Assembly (NCBI GenBank): GCA_021838985.1
Contig: JAKCCC010000009.1
Span: 1 to 15,494, forward strand
From: Planctomycetota bacterium
GTDB lineage: Bacteria > Planctomycetota > Phycisphaerae > WQYP01
Length of the DNA: 15,494 bases
Reading direction: 5' to 3'
The position numbers and the translations under genes are program-made. Below the pieces are notes generated by a model. It worked only from the letters and a program-made list of their open reading frames with translations, searched no databases and was not told where the DNA came from. Below are positions 6,802-13,862 of the stretch, one piece after another. Position 1 is the stretch's first letter. Each line of letters begins with the position of its first letter.

Positions 6802-8940
6802 TCACTTGGGCGCTTGGGCCAATCCCAGCCTAGCTCGAGTCACCGGCTTGAGTCTGCCCGCGTGGATCCCGTACACCCGGTGATTGGTCTTGGCCATCTG
6901 GCGGACCATCGACAGATAGGGTTGGTCGCAGATGTCGCACAAACCATAGTTGGCGCTTTCGCCAACCGGATTGCCAGTGGCGGGATTGTCGTAATAGGCG
7001 AACCAGGCGCAACCGACAAATAGGCGACTGGCCGCCAACCGTTCCACGAGGTAGCGGTAGTACAACCCTCGTGCTTTCTGGCTGGCAATCCCACTGGTGC
7101 TGGAGTTGGCCAGCAGCCCGTGCCCAAACACGGTAAAAGAGAACTCCCCCACCAAGACCGGTTTGTCATATTTTTGGTAGCGGCTCAGCCAACCCGCGTG
7201 AGAACCGTAGTAGTCGAAACTGAAGGCGTCGACGTATTTCCTGCCGCCAGTTACCCATGCCGGCGAACTATCCCAATCATTACCGGGACCGAGCCAAGAA
7301 CCGAGGAATAGGTGGTTCGGATCGTACTTTTTGACCACTCGGCTGACGATTCGGTAGTAACGCCGGGAGGCGAAACGTATAAAAGCCTTCACCTCCCGTT
7401 TGGGCAGGGCAGCTTTGTGAATGGACGCGTTGACCAGCTGCGAGAAACTGCGCGCGTGAGTATTAAGCAAGCTGTTCACTTTCGCCAGATCATGACGGTA
7501 CCTCCGCGCCAGAAAATCGATGAGGGCCTTTTTCGCCGCGCAGTTGGCATTTTCCCGCAGCACCCGTTGCAAGGTTTGCGGCCTCCACCCCGTTTCACTC
7601 TCGAAAGTGTATCCGAGCAGCCAAGGATCGCCTCGATCCGCCGTAACCGTTGCCTTGACCCCGTCCACCACGCTGGCGCGGAAGCCCGGATCAAAAGGAT
7701 CAACGACACCGGCTACGCGCTTGGCACTTTGCGGCTCCAACACGACTATATACGGAAATCTCAACAGGTGTGGCGGGCACCATTTCCCCTCCGCATTGAA
7801 GCCCCATGCCAGCAGGCGCCTATAAGTGATTTCCAGCCATTTTCGCTTAAAATCAGGCCCATACTTTCGTATATCGTTGGCCGTCCGAAAACTCACCAGA
7901 TTGCTGTCCCAACGGCCCGTGCCATAGCCGGGAACCAAGTGATACGCCGGTAGGAAACGCCGCCGGTCGGGCAACGCCGAGAAAACATCGCGCACGGTCC
8001 GGGTGTGCGGCTTGAAGAGCTGGGTCCAAGTTCCGGGAATGTACACGCCATCCACGCCAAGCCAGAAGAAGCGATGCCCCTCTGGCGTAATAAACCACCA
8101 GCGACCACCGATCTTTCTGAGCTGAAAGAAGCCATTGGCTTCAACGGTGGGACCGGCCCGCAGACCGCCATAGCGGTCGAACTTCCGATGGTCGAAACGC
8201 GCATGGGCCAGTGCCTGCTTTTCTTGCGCCGTCGCCTGAACGAGTTGCCGATCGGAGTGGATTTTTGCTGGCCAATTTTGGTAAAGGTATTGCCCAAAAC
8301 GATCCACCAGGATCGCGCCCCGACTAAATTCCGACCGCAGCACCCCGTCAGCTGGGGGCGGCCCATGGGCCGGTGCCACCCTGGGCCCCGGTCCCTGGCT
8401 CCAGATTGCCACCCGCTTGAGCGACATGTTCTCGTTTGTTGGCCACGGACGGGTGACGGTGATTTTGACGAACTTGGCCGGCGCGCCGTGCAGCTGGAAC
8501 ACCATCCGGGGACGCGCTTTCAGGCACGCTTGGACGCCTGTGCCGGCCAAGCGATAGCGCTTCGCCCCACCAGCCCGGTAGGCGAGCGTCGCGTAGGACA
8601 CGTGCCACCATCCGGGCCTGAACGCCACATCCACCGCCACTCGGTCTAGGGGCCGATCGCGCAACAAGTCGAGGACAACCGACATCTTGCTGTGAAATTT
8701 TCCCGAGGTCTGGGTAAAATCGGTGCTTCCCTTGCCATTGGTTAGCCCTCCTCGGCTGAAGGCCAGCGGTGCCGGCACAGCTTTCCCACGCGCCGGGTAT
8801 TGGTAGAGGTAATAGCCTTGCACGATCCTATGAAGGGCTGGGCGCGCCTGCAATTTTCGTTGCCCCGGCATAGCTGTAGCCAGCACCAGTCCGCACAAGC
8901 TCAATCCCAGCCGACAGGTTCTACACATACAGGCGCGCAT
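6802..8940 (-). CDS. Exported clan GH-A, beta-agarase-like glycosidase with N-terminal beta-sandwich
   Basis: A 712-residue protein with a Shine-Dalgarno AGAGGAG directly before the ATG at 8940. Residues 1-23 look like a Sec signal peptide (basic start, LGLSLCGLVL core, ATA before the predicted cut), without a proper lipobox. Residues about 60-185 look like a discoidin-type or carbohydrate-binding beta-sandwich (SVVLDLLRDRPLDRVAVDVA ... SLKRVAIWSQ). From about 270 the catalytic part begins with GRWWFITPEGHRFFWLGVDG, a block shared with GH50/agarase-like proteins; KYDPNHLFLGSWL at 538-550 also fits. The acid/base candidate is Glu449 (YTFESETGW; Glu447 is close by) and the nucleophile candidate is Glu599 (PVLVGEFSF). 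The polysaccharide is not readable from the sequence; agar is not implied. It probably acts outside the cytoplasm, upstream of the GH5 and GH2 enzymes. Confidence 0.82.
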   Translation of the reverse strand: MRACMCRTCRLGLSLCGLVLATAMPGQRKLQARPALHRIVQGYYLYQYPARGKAVPAPLAFSRGGLTNGKGSTDFTQTSGKFHSKMSVVLDLLRDRPLDRVAVDVAFRPGWWHVSYATLAYRAGGAKRYRLAGTGVQACLKARPRMVFQLHGAPAKFVKITVTRPWPTNENMSLKRVAIWSQGPGPRVAPAHGPPPADGVLRSEFSRGAILVDRFGQYLYQNWPAKIHSDRQLVQATAQEKQALAHARFDHRKFDRYGGLRAGPTVEANGFFQLRKIGGRWWFITPEGHRFFWLGVDGVYIPGTWTQLFKPHTRTVRDVFSALPDRRRFLPAYHLVPGYGTGRWDSNLVSFRTANDIRKYGPDFKRKWLEITYRRLLAWGFNAEGKWCPPHLLRFPYIVVLEPQSAKRVAGVVDPFDPGFRASVVDGVKATVTADRGDPWLLGYTFESETGWRPQTLQRVLRENANCAAKKALIDFLARRYRHDLAKVNSLLNTHARSFSQLVNASIHKAALPKREVKAFIRFASRRYYRIVSRVVKKYDPNHLFLGSWLGPGNDWDSSPAWVTGGRKYVDAFSFDYYGSHAGWLSRYQKYDKPVLVGEFSFTVFGHGLLANSSTSGIASQKARGLYYRYLVERLAASRLFVGCAWFAYYDNPATGNPVGESANYGLCDICDQPYLSMVRQMAKTNHRVYGIHAGRLKPVTRARLGLAQAPK

Positions 8941-8959
8941 ACGCTCCTCTTATCCGGCT

Positions 8960-8982
8960 TGCGGCGTCCGCCCGACGCCGCA
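8960..8982 (-). terminator. Perfect 9-bp hairpin between last pilin gene and glycosidase gene
   Basis: TGCGGCGTC and GACGCCGCA form a perfect 9-base stem with a 5-base loop in the 79-base spacer, just upstream of the glycosidase Shine-Dalgarno. No T-run follows, so it is more likely a partial terminator or an mRNA-stability element that separates pilin and enzyme expression levels. Confidence 0.55.
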
Positions 8983-9019
8983 CCTACAATCGTCCACAGC
9001 TGTGTCCGGTCACGATACC

Positions 9020-10255
9020 TCACCACGCGTCCCCATAGCCACCGCCGGCCGCCGCCGCGGTGGGATTTACCGCGCGCTCGGGCGTCATGCAGGTGTCAAA
9101 CGGCGGATTGCCGGACAGAATCTGTGGCCCGCTATTGTTCCAGCTCGAGGAGGTCGAGCCTACCTGGCTGGTATCGGTCGTTCCATTGACCACGCCTGTG
9201 GCGGTGGTATAGGTAAAGATGTTATCTCCATTCTCGCCGACGTAGGGCGAGGTTTCCCAAGTCACATGGGCGTCACCAAAACCGACATTCTGCCCATCGC
9301 CGGCATGGTCGCCGGAATTGTAAATGTACGGCCCGTAGGTGTTGGCCGTCGGCAGGGTGGTGGTGATCCTCTGGTACATACCCATGCCAGGCCCGTCGTA
9401 CACATCAGCCCCGGAATTCCCGGGAACGGCGCCGGTCGTGCCCCCGTCGACTGGCGCCATGTCGCTGACCAGGGGAACCTGGGAAGTCGCCCCGTTGGTG
9501 CTGTACCATAGACTCGGCGGCTGGTTGCAAACCACGCCACCCGCCCACGGATACGCGATGGAATAGCTCACCCCCGCTCCCGTCATACTCTGGGTCCATC
9601 CGCTCGGCGTAGCGGTGGGATTCATATTTCCGAAGTTTTCCACATAGGTCGCCTGATTATTCAAGGTGACGTACTCCAGGGATGGTCCCTGGGCCAGTGG
9701 ATCGGACGGACAGACGAATGTTTTCGGTGTCGCGTAGCCCTGGAGCACCAGGATCCACATGTCGGCCAGCGGACACACGTAGGTGTTGTTGCCACCGTAG
9801 CTGCCGCCGCTATACCACTGCGCCACCGCTTGTTGCGCCGTCTGACCGGGGGTAATGGTGGGATTGTTGCCATTGCCCGCGTTGCCCGGTATGGGCTGGT
9901 TTACATAGTCGCCCCAGGGAACGGCACTTCCCTGCGCCGGGAAATACCCGTCGTTCGACTGGGCGTACGTCGCCATGGACTGGATGATCCCGCGGACGTT
10001 GGCCATACACACCGCCCGGTTGGCCAATTCCCGCGCCTTGGCCAATGCCGGCAGCAGGATGGAAACAAGTATCGCGATAATACTTATTACCACCAGCAGC
10101 TCGATCAACGTAAAACCACGCCCCGGCGGGTACCCCACGGCGACGCGGTGGCGGATATCCATTCGAACCACGGCCCGCGCCAACAAGGCACCTTGCCGCA
10201 GGTCCTCCACCGGTGTCGTTTCGCCACAGGACTGGAAGATTTCATTAGCGTTCAT
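9020..10255 (-). CDS. Prepilin-type N-terminal methylation protein, paralogue 1
   Basis: A 411-residue type IV pilin-like/pseudopilin-like protein. I start it at 10255 ([10 protein letters not shown]) because GAGGAG lies seven bases upstream; the longer frame to 10318 has no such site. A 47-residue leader ends in Gly before [16 protein letters not shown], the prepilin peptidase site with Glu at +5 and the hydrophobic helix. Next comes [20 protein letters not shown], shared by all three paralogues, a variable middle with [20 protein letters not shown], and a conserved tail ([44 protein letters not shown], ending in DAW). The GQNV..GD.HV tail resembles the H-X-DG motif of planctomycete pilin-like proteins. 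It is probably processed and placed in the inner membrane or an extracellular filament. It is the third gene of a pilin triplet heading the glycan cluster. Confidence 0.88.
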   Translation of the reverse strand: MNANEIFQSCGETTPVEDLRQGALLARAVVRMDIRHRVAVGYPPGRGFTLIELLVVISIIAILVSILLPALAKARELANRAVCMANVRGIIQSMATYAQSNDGYFPAQGSAVPWGDYVNQPIPGNAGNGNNPTITPGQTAQQAVAQWYSGGSYGGNNTYVCPLADMWILVLQGYATPKTFVCPSDPLAQGPSLEYVTLNNQATYVENFGNMNPTATPSGWTQSMTGAGVSYSIAYPWAGGVVCNQPPSLWYSTNGATSQVPLVSDMAPVDGGTTGAVPGNSGADVYDGPGMGMYQRITTTLPTANTYGPYIYNSGDHAGDGQNVGFGDAHVTWETSPYVGENGDNIFTYTTATGVVNGTTDTSQVGSTSSSWNNSGPQILSGNPPFDTCMTPERAVNPTAAAAGGGYGDAW

Positions 10256-10274
10256 GGAAAGCTCCTCTATCACG

Positions 10275-10305
10275 CCCGCTGGCGCCCAGAACCGGCACCG
10301 GCGGG
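10275..10305 (-). terminator. Imperfect 12-bp hairpin between pilin genes 2 and 1
   Basis: Arms 10275-10286 and 10294-10305 pair over 12 positions with one mismatch and one G-U, around a 7-base loop. It lies a few bases upstream of the GAGGAG of the next pilin gene. No T-run follows. It could slow transcription, stabilise the upstream mRNA or affect access to the ribosome site. Confidence 0.45.
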
Positions 10306-10346
10306 AAGACCAAACCATCCGGCACTGCCCCAGCGACGGTGCACGC

Positions 10347-11546
10347 TCACCACATCTCGCCGTTGAAGTTGCGGTTAACCACCCGCACCGGTGTCATACA
10401 AATATCGAAGGGCGCCGCCAACTGGTCACAGGCCGGTGCCGTAACCTCATACGTGCCAGTTAAGCCAACTTGATTGGTATCGGTGGCGCCGTTCACTACC
10501 CCCGTCGCGGTGGTGTAGGTGAATACGTTGTCACCATTCTGGCCGACGTAGGGCGATATTTCCCAAGCGACGTGGTCATCGCCGAAGCCGACGTTCTGGC
10601 CGTCGCCGGCGTGGTTGCCCGAGTTGTAGATATACGGACCGTAAGTATTCGCCGTCGGCAGGGTGGTGGTAATACGCGCGAACACCCCCTGGTCCAAGCC
10701 ATCGCCGTTCGTGGCGGTGCCGTCCATCGGGGCCATATCGCTGACCAGAGGCACCTCAGAATTGGCACCATCGGTGGTCCACCATTGGCCCGGAGTTGCC
10801 ATGATGTTCCGTCCGGAGGCCGGCCCCGCCCACGGCCAGGAAAACGCGATGGAATAGCTTTCCCCCCGGCCTTGCGGATTGGTGTACCAGTAACTCGGGT
10901 CACACATTTGCGTCGCGTTGGGCATCACGCCGAAGTTCGATCCGTACTCGGGGGCGCTGTTTACGGGCGGTCCCAGGTACTCCACCGAGGGGCCCACCGC
11001 CAGCGGGTCCGACGGGCAGATAAAACTTCCCGGTGTCGCGTAGCCCTGCAGCACCAGCAACCACAAGTTGGTCAACGGCACTGGATACCACGCGGCGCTG
11101 GCGCTGGCGCTGCTCGGAACGACCTGGTACCACGTTTGCACCATCGCCGGCGCAGTGTAGGCGACCGAAGGGGCACTGGTGCCGGTGACCAGCGGCGCGT
11201 TGAAGTAGTTGGTCGTTGGCCCAATGGCGTGGATGGGGAAGACTCCGCCGCTCCCCTGACTGTACGTGACCATCGCCTGGATGATCCCGCGCACATTCGC
11301 CATACATACCGCCCGGTTGGCCAGTTCCCGGGCCTTAGCCAGAGCCGGCAGCAAGATGGAAACAAGTATCGCGATGATACTTATCACCACCAACAGCTCA
11401 ATCAACGTAAAACCTTTTTTCGGTTCTCGGCGTTCGGTTATCGGGCAGGCAAACCCCTCGCCGCGCCTCCCCACCCCGGAGTCCTGTTGGCCACGTCCCC
11501 CGGCCTGCACCCTATACCCTAGAGCCTCTAACCTGTCATCCGCCAT
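10347..11546 (-). CDS. Prepilin-type N-terminal methylation protein, paralogue 2
   Basis: A 399-residue paralogue of its two neighbours. The ATG at 11546 ([10 protein letters not shown]) has AAGGGGG about seven bases upstream; an in-frame alternative start at 11585 lacks a good site. A 45-residue basic, Gly-rich leader ends in EPKKG, followed by [16 protein letters not shown]. The post-helix block is identical to paralogue 1 over [18 protein letters not shown]. The middle (about residues 100-260) is unlike the other two except for [12 protein letters not shown] and [16 protein letters not shown]. The tail [32 protein letters not shown] and [12 protein letters not shown] is nearly the same as paralogue 3, and the protein ends GEMW. 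The likely role is as a pilin-like subunit; conserved ends and a variable middle suggest different exposed faces on a common scaffold. Confidence 0.88.
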   Translation of the reverse strand: MADDRLEALGYRVQAGGRGQQDSGVGRRGEGFACPITERREPKKGFTLIELLVVISIIAILVSILLPALAKARELANRAVCMANVRGIIQAMVTYSQGSGGVFPIHAIGPTTNYFNAPLVTGTSAPSVAYTAPAMVQTWYQVVPSSASASAAWYPVPLTNLWLLVLQGYATPGSFICPSDPLAVGPSVEYLGPPVNSAPEYGSNFGVMPNATQMCDPSYWYTNPQGRGESYSIAFSWPWAGPASGRNIMATPGQWWTTDGANSEVPLVSDMAPMDGTATNGDGLDQGVFARITTTLPTANTYGPYIYNSGNHAGDGQNVGFGDDHVAWEISPYVGQNGDNVFTYTTATGVVNGATDTNQVGLTGTYEVTAPACDQLAAPFDICMTPVRVVNRNFNGEMW

Positions 11547-11644
11547 GGTAGACCCCCTTTGCAAAGAGTTTTTACTGAAGACCAAACACCTAAAACGGAA
11601 AATGGCTGTTCCTTTTTATTCTTGCCTTGCCGACCCCGGCCGCT

Positions 11645-12922
11645 TCACCACGCGCTGCCATAACCGCCGTTGGAGCGAGCCGTATCGGAGTTAACGCTTC
11701 GCACCGGCGTCATGCAGATGTCAAATGGAGCGGCCCGGGTCAAAATCAGAGGCGCGGGAGCGCTGCTGCCCTGCCCGATCCCGGTAAGCCCAACCTGATT
11801 GGTGTCCGTAGTGCCATTGACGACGCCCGTCGCGGTGGTGTACGTGAAAATATTGTCGCCATTCTGACCCACGTAGGGCGATATCTCCCACGTGACGTGG
11901 TCGTCGCCGAAGCCCACGTTCTGGCCGTCACCGGCATGGTTGCCCGAGTTATAGATATACGGACCGTAAGTATTCGCCGTCGGCAGCGTGGTGGTGACAC
12001 GTTCGAATGTCCCCGAGGCGTATTGGCTGGTGCTGTCGTCCAAGGGAGCCATGTCGCTGACCAGCGGCACCTCGGTGGTCGCCTCCGTGGTACCCCACCA
12101 CGGGCCGGTACTGGCGCGCAGTTTCGGCCAGTTGCTACCGCTGGCGGGCAGGTAGAAAGGAACGGAATAACTTAAGCCGTTGCCCCTCTGATTATTGCCG
12201 TATTGGTCCGGTGGACCGAAATCTGGGTAGTAGATCAGGCCGGGGCCGGACCCGTATTTTATGACGATACCGGCCCGGGCGATAACCGTGCCCGAAGGGG
12301 CGTACTCCATCGACGGCCGCACGGCCAGGGGGTCGGAGGGGCAGATAAAAGTCGCTGGCGTGGCGTAGCCCTGCAGCACCAGCAGCCACAGGTTGGCCGC
12401 TGGGCAGATTCGCCCGTCTCCGTTGCCCGAACCCGGGGGGTTGCCGGCGTCGTTGTACCAGTTCGCCACCATGGCCTGCGCGGTGGTGGGACCGTTAGCC
12501 TCGCTGTAGCCGTACGGCTCCTGCGGGGTGTTGCAGTACCACCCCTCGTAGCGGTAGTAGTTGTCGTAGTAGACCGTTGGGAATACGCCGCCGTTGGACT
12601 GTGCGTACGTAATGAGGGATTCAATGATCCCCCTTATATTGGCCATGCAGACGGCGCGGTTGGCCAGTTCCCGGGCCTTCGCTAACGCAGGTAGTAATAT
12701 AGATATGAGAATGGCTATTATCGATATCACCACCAGCAGCTCGATCAACGTGAAGGCCCGCCTCGGCCTGGCCACGCCGCGTTGCAGCGAGGTGAACCGG
12801 GGCCACAGGATCCCCTCCGCGCCGCAGCGCCGCATCCGCACTTCAAGCCCCGTCCGCTCCAGTTCTCCGGGATAAATCCCGGTGCTGCCGCCTGAAACCT
12901 GGAAACTATTCTGACTGGTCAT
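11645..12922 (-). CDS. Prepilin-type N-terminal methylation protein, paralogue 3 (first gene of the cluster)
   Basis: A 425-residue pilin-like protein, first to be transcribed. AAAGGAG lies seven bases before the ATG at 12922. The leader is 56 residues and ends ...ARPRRA before [16 protein letters not shown], so Ala replaces the usual Gly at -1; Ala is tolerated by some prepilin peptidases. The hydrophobic helix is encoded with unusually A/T-rich codons (several ATA) compared with the rest of the gene. The middle has a Tyr/Asn-rich segment ([15 protein letters not shown]) not found in the paralogues, then [12 protein letters not shown] and CPSDPLAV. The tail is close to paralogue 2 and ends GSAW. 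Two sigma70-like promoters lie 110-170 bases upstream. Probable filament or pseudopilus subunit. Confidence 0.88.
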   Translation of the reverse strand: MTSQNSFQVSGGSTGIYPGELERTGLEVRMRRCGAEGILWPRFTSLQRGVARPRRAFTLIELLVVISIIAILISILLPALAKARELANRAVCMANIRGIIESLITYAQSNGGVFPTVYYDNYYRYEGWYCNTPQEPYGYSEANGPTTAQAMVANWYNDAGNPPGSGNGDGRICPAANLWLLVLQGYATPATFICPSDPLAVRPSMEYAPSGTVIARAGIVIKYGSGPGLIYYPDFGPPDQYGNNQRGNGLSYSVPFYLPASGSNWPKLRASTGPWWGTTEATTEVPLVSDMAPLDDSTSQYASGTFERVTTTLPTANTYGPYIYNSGNHAGDGQNVGFGDDHVTWEISPYVGQNGDNIFTYTTATGVVNGTTDTNQVGLTGIGQGSSAPAPLILTRAAPFDICMTPVRSVNSDTARSNGGYGSAW

Positions 12923-12997
12923 GGTAGAGCTCCTTTAACAGCTTGTCGCCGCAGCGACTCTTCGTCCCACGGATGCCAGGGCCCGGATCGCACGACC

Positions 12998-13023
12998 CGG
13001 CTTAAACCCGCATCGGCTTAGAC
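12998..13023. promoter_or_regulatory. Direct repeat CGGCTTARAC, possible operator
   Basis: Two copies of CGGCTTA(A/G)AC start 16 bases apart (12998 and 13014), at the expected start of transcription from the nearer minus-strand promoter. AraC-type domains bind direct repeats, so this could be a site for the divergent regulator. The spacing is shorter than the roughly 21 bases typical of AraC/XylR half-sites, so the case is weak. Confidence 0.25.
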
Positions 13024-13030
13024 GAATCGC

Positions 13031-13058
13031 ATTATACCTCGCCCTAACGAACACGCAA
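13031..13058 (-). promoter_or_regulatory. Sigma70-like promoter P2 for the pilin/GH cluster
   Basis: On the minus strand a perfect -10 (TATAAT, 13036-13031) is preceded by TTGCGT (13058-13053) with a 16-base spacer. Transcription would start near 13024, about 100 bases upstream of the first pilin ATG. Confidence 0.5.
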
Positions 13059-13064
13059 GATACC

Positions 13065-13093
13065 ATAATATAACGAAAGTAAATCCACGTCAA
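13065..13093 (-). promoter_or_regulatory. Sigma70-like promoter P1 for the pilin/GH cluster
   Basis: On the minus strand TTGACG (13093-13088) and TATTAT (13070-13065) are separated by exactly 17 bases, in an A/T-rich patch that stands out from the GC-rich surroundings. Transcription would start near 13058, giving a leader of about 135 bases before the first pilin gene. Confidence 0.6.
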
Positions 13094-13428
13094 GATCGGA
13101 AGGAACAACTGACCAGAGGCCTCCCGAGATCGTCTGGCCCCGGTCATACAACCAAGATCAAACCAATAGCAGCGTGGGATGTCCACCGTTGTACTCCACA
13201 TGGAAGTAACTGCAGCTGTTCGCAATGTACCGCAACACAAAACGCATGTCAAGCCCACAAGACATCTTTTTGGCCAAGACAATTCACCGCCAACACACAG
13301 AAGCCACGGACATTACTAAATTAAAGCACATACAAGCAGGGCCTTCCGCTCCTCATCCCACGCGGCACCTGTCCGCGCAACGGTTTGTTATCGGCGCCGC
13401 GCGATGCTCATACATTATTCTTACCCTG
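13094..13428. other. Divergent spacer, no gene recognised
   Basis: Short frames here have no ribosome-binding site and no recognisable product. The stretch around 13286-13314 (TTCACCGCCAACACACAGAA and what follows) resembles short low-information intergenic sequence seen in many environmental bacterial genomes, but I cannot confirm this. It may hold regulator-binding sites. Confidence 0.4.
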
Positions 13429-13477
13429 CCGGCCGGGCCGTGTCTATGGCTTTTTCTGCGAATCTTATGGCATTTTC
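13429..13477. repeat. 49-bp direct repeat, copy 1
   Basis: Identical over 49 bases to 13593-13641, 164 bases away. It begins with a GC-rich CCGGCCGGGCCG and continues into two similar 21-base sub-units around TATGGCTTTTTCTGCGAA and TATGGCATTTTC. After the identical part the copies diverge but keep partial likeness (GAGGG, then C/T-rich stretches), as in an old tandem duplication. Confidence 0.9.
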
Positions 13478-13592
13478 AGCGAGGGCTGCACCGGCTCCTT
13501 TGCACGCTCGCTTTCGGTTCGCCCCGCCCCGGGCCGCCCCTGCACCGTCGCCGTCTTCACTCCGGAGCGAACTACCGGATTATTTATCACAC

Positions 13593-13641
13593 CCGGCCGG
13601 GCCGTGTCTATGGCTTTTTCTGCGAATCTTATGGCATTTTC
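13593..13641. repeat. 49-bp direct repeat, copy 2
   Basis: Second perfect copy. Here the two 21-base sub-units (13606-13626 and 13627-13647) are complete and adjacent; read on the minus strand they give two similar heptapeptides (FAEKAID and SAENAIR). The offset between copies (164) is not a multiple of three, so the two copies do not share a frame. A diverged fifth sub-unit lies at about 13745-13765 (TATGGCGGTTCCCGCAGA). Confidence 0.9.
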
Positions 13642-13793
13642 CGCAGAGGGCACGGACGGTCACATCGGCCGTTATTCCGTTTCCCCGAGGCCCTCCCCTG
13701 GGCGTAGACCACCTTGGCTTCCATCACAGCCCGTTTTCCGTTGTTTCTATGGCGGTTCCCGCAGAGGGGAAAGGCGGTTTTCAGTGTTGAGCT

Positions 13794-13822
13794 TTGGCTG
13801 CCCAGTAAAGCGGCTATATTAT
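13794..13822 (+). promoter_or_regulatory. Candidate promoter of the regulator gene
   Basis: TTGGCT (13794-13799) and TATTAT (13817-13822) are 17 bases apart, ending 40 bases before the regulator ATG. The -35 matches consensus at four of six positions, so this is a moderate candidate. Confidence 0.4.
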
Positions 13823-13862
13823 TGGTAAAGGCGCCGATGTCGATCCTCAGGACTTCGAACCT

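Noticed and set aside
10470..11522. Plus-strand open frame of 350 codons
   Set aside because: Antisense to pilin paralogue 2; composition is Arg/Gly/His-rich as in shadow frames.
12923..13058. Possible cyclic-di-GMP (GEMM) riboswitch in the pilin leader, since such switches precede some pilin genes
   Set aside because: A GGGACGAAGAG piece is suggestive, but the conserved core and paired elements could not be matched; only a small GTCGC/GCGAC stem before the Shine-Dalgarno was found.
13429..13641. CRISPR array
   Set aside because: Only two 49-base copies with a 115-base gap and no regular spacers.
13385..13828. Plus-strand frames containing MAFSANLMAFSAEG
   Set aside because: They are read from the repeat units, have no ribosome site and fall in different frames in the two repeat copies, so they are unlikely to be genes.
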